From assembly GCA_013816325.1 (NCBI GenBank), contig JACDEP010000123.1, positions 1-5,361 of the forward strand: a DNA stretch of 5,361 nt, written 5' to 3'. A program made the translations under genes and the position numbers. The notes beneath the pieces were generated by a model, which saw nothing but the letters and a program-made list of their open reading frames with translations, was not told the origin of the DNA and did not search any database. Source of the stretch: Methylotenera sp. GTDB taxonomy: Bacteria > Pseudomonadota > Gammaproteobacteria > Burkholderiales > Methylophilaceae. Below, in pieces: positions 3,954-5,361 of the stretch (position 1 is the first letter of the stretch; every line of letters begins with the position of its first letter).

Positions 3954-5361
3954 CTAGAATTTCACGGTTGCAATCAATGAGACTTGATGTGATGAATAGT
4001 CGCTTTCATTCCATTTGTAATCGTAAAGCCCTTTAACAGACCATGCATTACTTACGCAATTACAATACAACATAGTGAAGCCGGCGCCTACATTGTATAA
4101 ATCAGCATCCTGTTTGATGCCCTGTGCTTTGAATGAAGAACCGCCGCCTACAAATGTGGCTTCTTGTTCCATGGTGGTTGAATTGAAATCATGTAACCAT
4201 TTAGCATGCACTTCCGGTGATACTGCGCCATTGGAAGTTTGAATCACACGCTCCATCTTTACGCCTAGGCTGGATTGTACAAAGTCATAGTTTTGGCTGT
4301 CCACGCGTAGGCTAGCATCTCCGCCACCACTTTCGGTGTAGCTGCCCACATGAATGTGCGAGGCTTGTAATGAAGCAAGGGGTGTAATGATGGTTTCGTT
4401 CACATAGAAATGTTTGCCAATAGCGACCAATCCCGTGTATTGCTGACCTCGATAATCTGCATTCACCTTACGATTGATGCCGGGAAAGCTGATAAATCGG
4501 TTGCCATCGTATTTATCAACCCCGGCTGTTAAAGCTGCTTGCACAAACCAAGGTTGTGGTGCGTATTCAAAATAGCCAGTGACTTGATAGGAATCTACCT
4601 TGGTGCGGGCGATAGAATTATTATCGTCAATAGTACTGTTTGTGTAGACGCCCGCTAAACCCACGAGTGATTTATTACCTATAGGCATATCGTAACCGAG
4701 CATCAAACCTACCGCCTCAGTTTCATATCCACCCATATTATGTCTGTCATCCTGATTGCCAATACTGCCCGTACCTTTACCCCACCAGTTACTGTGCTGC
4801 TTGTCACCACACTCATGGGGCTTTTTATAAGCATTCACATTATTGGGTGACTTGTTATCGCACGCCGTATCACAGCAGTTGTCTTGCACTTCATCTACAC
4901 GAGCCATCCATTGGTCTTCAAACATACGGGTAGCTTGGCTGGCAATCCAAGGTGCTGCCAGGTTAGTGTTACCCGGAGCAAGCTGTGCCAGCGCATTGTT
5001 GATTGCCGCAGTGGTAGGTAGTACGGCTATAGCGTTTTGAATCGTATTTAAATCTGTACCGGCTGGGGCATTTATATCCAATATTGGTGCTACTGCTAAT
5101 GCGCCCGGCGCGGTTACCAGTGTAGCTAAGGGTGCGGCAGTTAAAAGTAGATTAACATCCCCAGTGGTAGTTGGCACACCTAAAAACGTGTAACGAGGGT
5201 TGTTATTAATCACTGTTACGGGTGCAGCATTGGTTCCTGCTGGAGCATCTACAATCCTAAAATTGGTGCCATTGGTTAGAGCACCAGTCACCGTAGGCGT
5301 AACGGTAATACCGCCAGCGTTGATAAGTGATGTACCGACATTGACATGCCCAAATACAGAG
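3954..5361 (-). CDS. Autotransporter (type Va secretion): passenger end plus beta-barrel; 5' end outside window
   Basis: The frame is open from the right edge (first full codon at 5360-5358) to TAG at 3954-3956, giving 468 visible codons; the start is off the window and the GTG at 5289-5291 is internal. The first part (SVFGHVNVGTSLINAGGI, then FRIVDAPAGT and NNPRYTFLGV) is the late beta-helical passenger region typical of large autotransporters. An Ala/Thr/Pro/Asn-rich stretch and a helical linker (IQNAIAVLPTTAAINNALAQLAP ... TRMFEDQWMARVDEVQ) follow; the linker should run inside the barrel pore. The C-terminal domain of about 280 residues starts near SNWWGKGTGS, shows repeated amphipathic strands (for example AVGLMLGYDMPIG, VTGYFEYAPQPWFVQAALTAG, YTGLVAIGKHF) and ends in VSLIATVKF, with the terminal Phe needed for Bam-mediated outer-membrane insertion. 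It matches Pfam Autotransporter. Six cysteines are unusual: CC and C in the linker, HEC shortly after, and YCNC near the last strands. A terminator follows at 3864-3890. The passenger's function cannot be seen here. Confidence 0.93.
   Translation of the reverse strand, partial: SVFGHVNVGTSLINAGGITVTPTVTGALTNGTNFRIVDAPAGTNAAPVTVINNNPRYTFLGVPTTTGDVNLLLTAAPLATLVTAPGALAVAPILDINAPAGTDLNTIQNAIAVLPTTAAINNALAQLAPGNTNLAAPWIASQATRMFEDQWMARVDEVQDNCCDTACDNKSPNNVNAYKKPHECGDKQHSNWWGKGTGSIGNQDDRHNMGGYETEAVGLMLGYDMPIGNKSLVGLAGVYTNSTIDDNNSIARTKVDSYQVTGYFEYAPQPWFVQAALTAGVDKYDGNRFISFPGINRKVNADYRGQQYTGLVAIGKHFYVNETIITPLASLQASHIHVGSYTESGGGDASLRVDSQNYDFVQSSLGVKMERVIQTSNGAVSPEVHAKWLHDFNSTTMEQEATFVGGGSSFKAQGIKQDADLYNVGAGFTMLYCNCVSNAWSVKGLYDYKWNESDYSSHQVSLIATVKF

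Noticed and set aside
4843..5040. Open frame on the plus strand inside the autotransporter
   Set aside because: It lies wholly antisense to the linker and passenger of a convincing autotransporter and shows no independent signals.
5289..5291. GTG as start of the autotransporter
   Set aside because: The frame stays open to the window edge and the 23 codons before it read as ordinary passenger sequence (FGHVNVGTSLINAGGI), so the gene begins outside the window.

Overview
The window looks like accessory or variable chromosomal DNA from a Gram-negative proteobacterium. A betaproteobacterium of the Methylophilaceae/Nitrosomonadales kind is my best guess. This rests on moderate AT-richness, the small DUF2789 and DUF3820 families, a surface-adhesin-E-type secreted protein, a Crp/Fnr regulator and a type V autotransporter. 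The taxonomic call is inference and no marker gene is present.

Left part (1-1008): the 3' half of an IS3-family transposase (OrfB, DDE domain) runs in from the left edge and is broken by a one-base frameshift between its first and second catalytic aspartates. A probable right IS end follows (to about 563), then about 230 bases with no gene I can defend. After these comes a decayed second copy of the DUF3820 gene, with two frameshifts and in-frame stops; its intact relative lies about 1 kb further right.

Middle part (992-2858): five small genes. On the minus strand are a surface-adhesin-E-like secreted protein (TTG start), a DUF2789 protein, an unrecognised membrane-anchored or exported 145-residue protein (TTG start) and a 63-residue secreted protein with a Cys/Gly/His motif. 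The intact DUF3820 gene is on the plus strand, divergent from the DUF2789 gene. A perfect 18-bp stem hairpin terminator separates the last two minus-strand genes.

Right part (3001-5361), all on the minus strand: a large autotransporter runs in from the right edge, showing the end of its passenger, a cysteine-rich linker and a complete C-terminal beta-barrel. It is followed by a hairpin terminator, then a Crp/Fnr-family regulator split into two ORFs that overlap by ATGA. The regulator's second half ends in a Lys-Ser tail encoded by a hexanucleotide tandem repeat.

Most identifiable products are exported or surface-located: the autotransporter, the adhesin-E-like protein, the 63-aa protein and probably the 145-aa protein. 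Together with the IS remnant, the duplicate-and-decay of DUF3820 and the split regulator, this suggests a region under relaxed constraint and rearrangement. I see no CRISPR array, tRNA, rRNA, toxin-antitoxin or recognisable new defence system. The least explained items are the split regulator with its repeat-encoded tail, the cysteine pattern of the autotransporter, and the unassigned segment at about 564-796.
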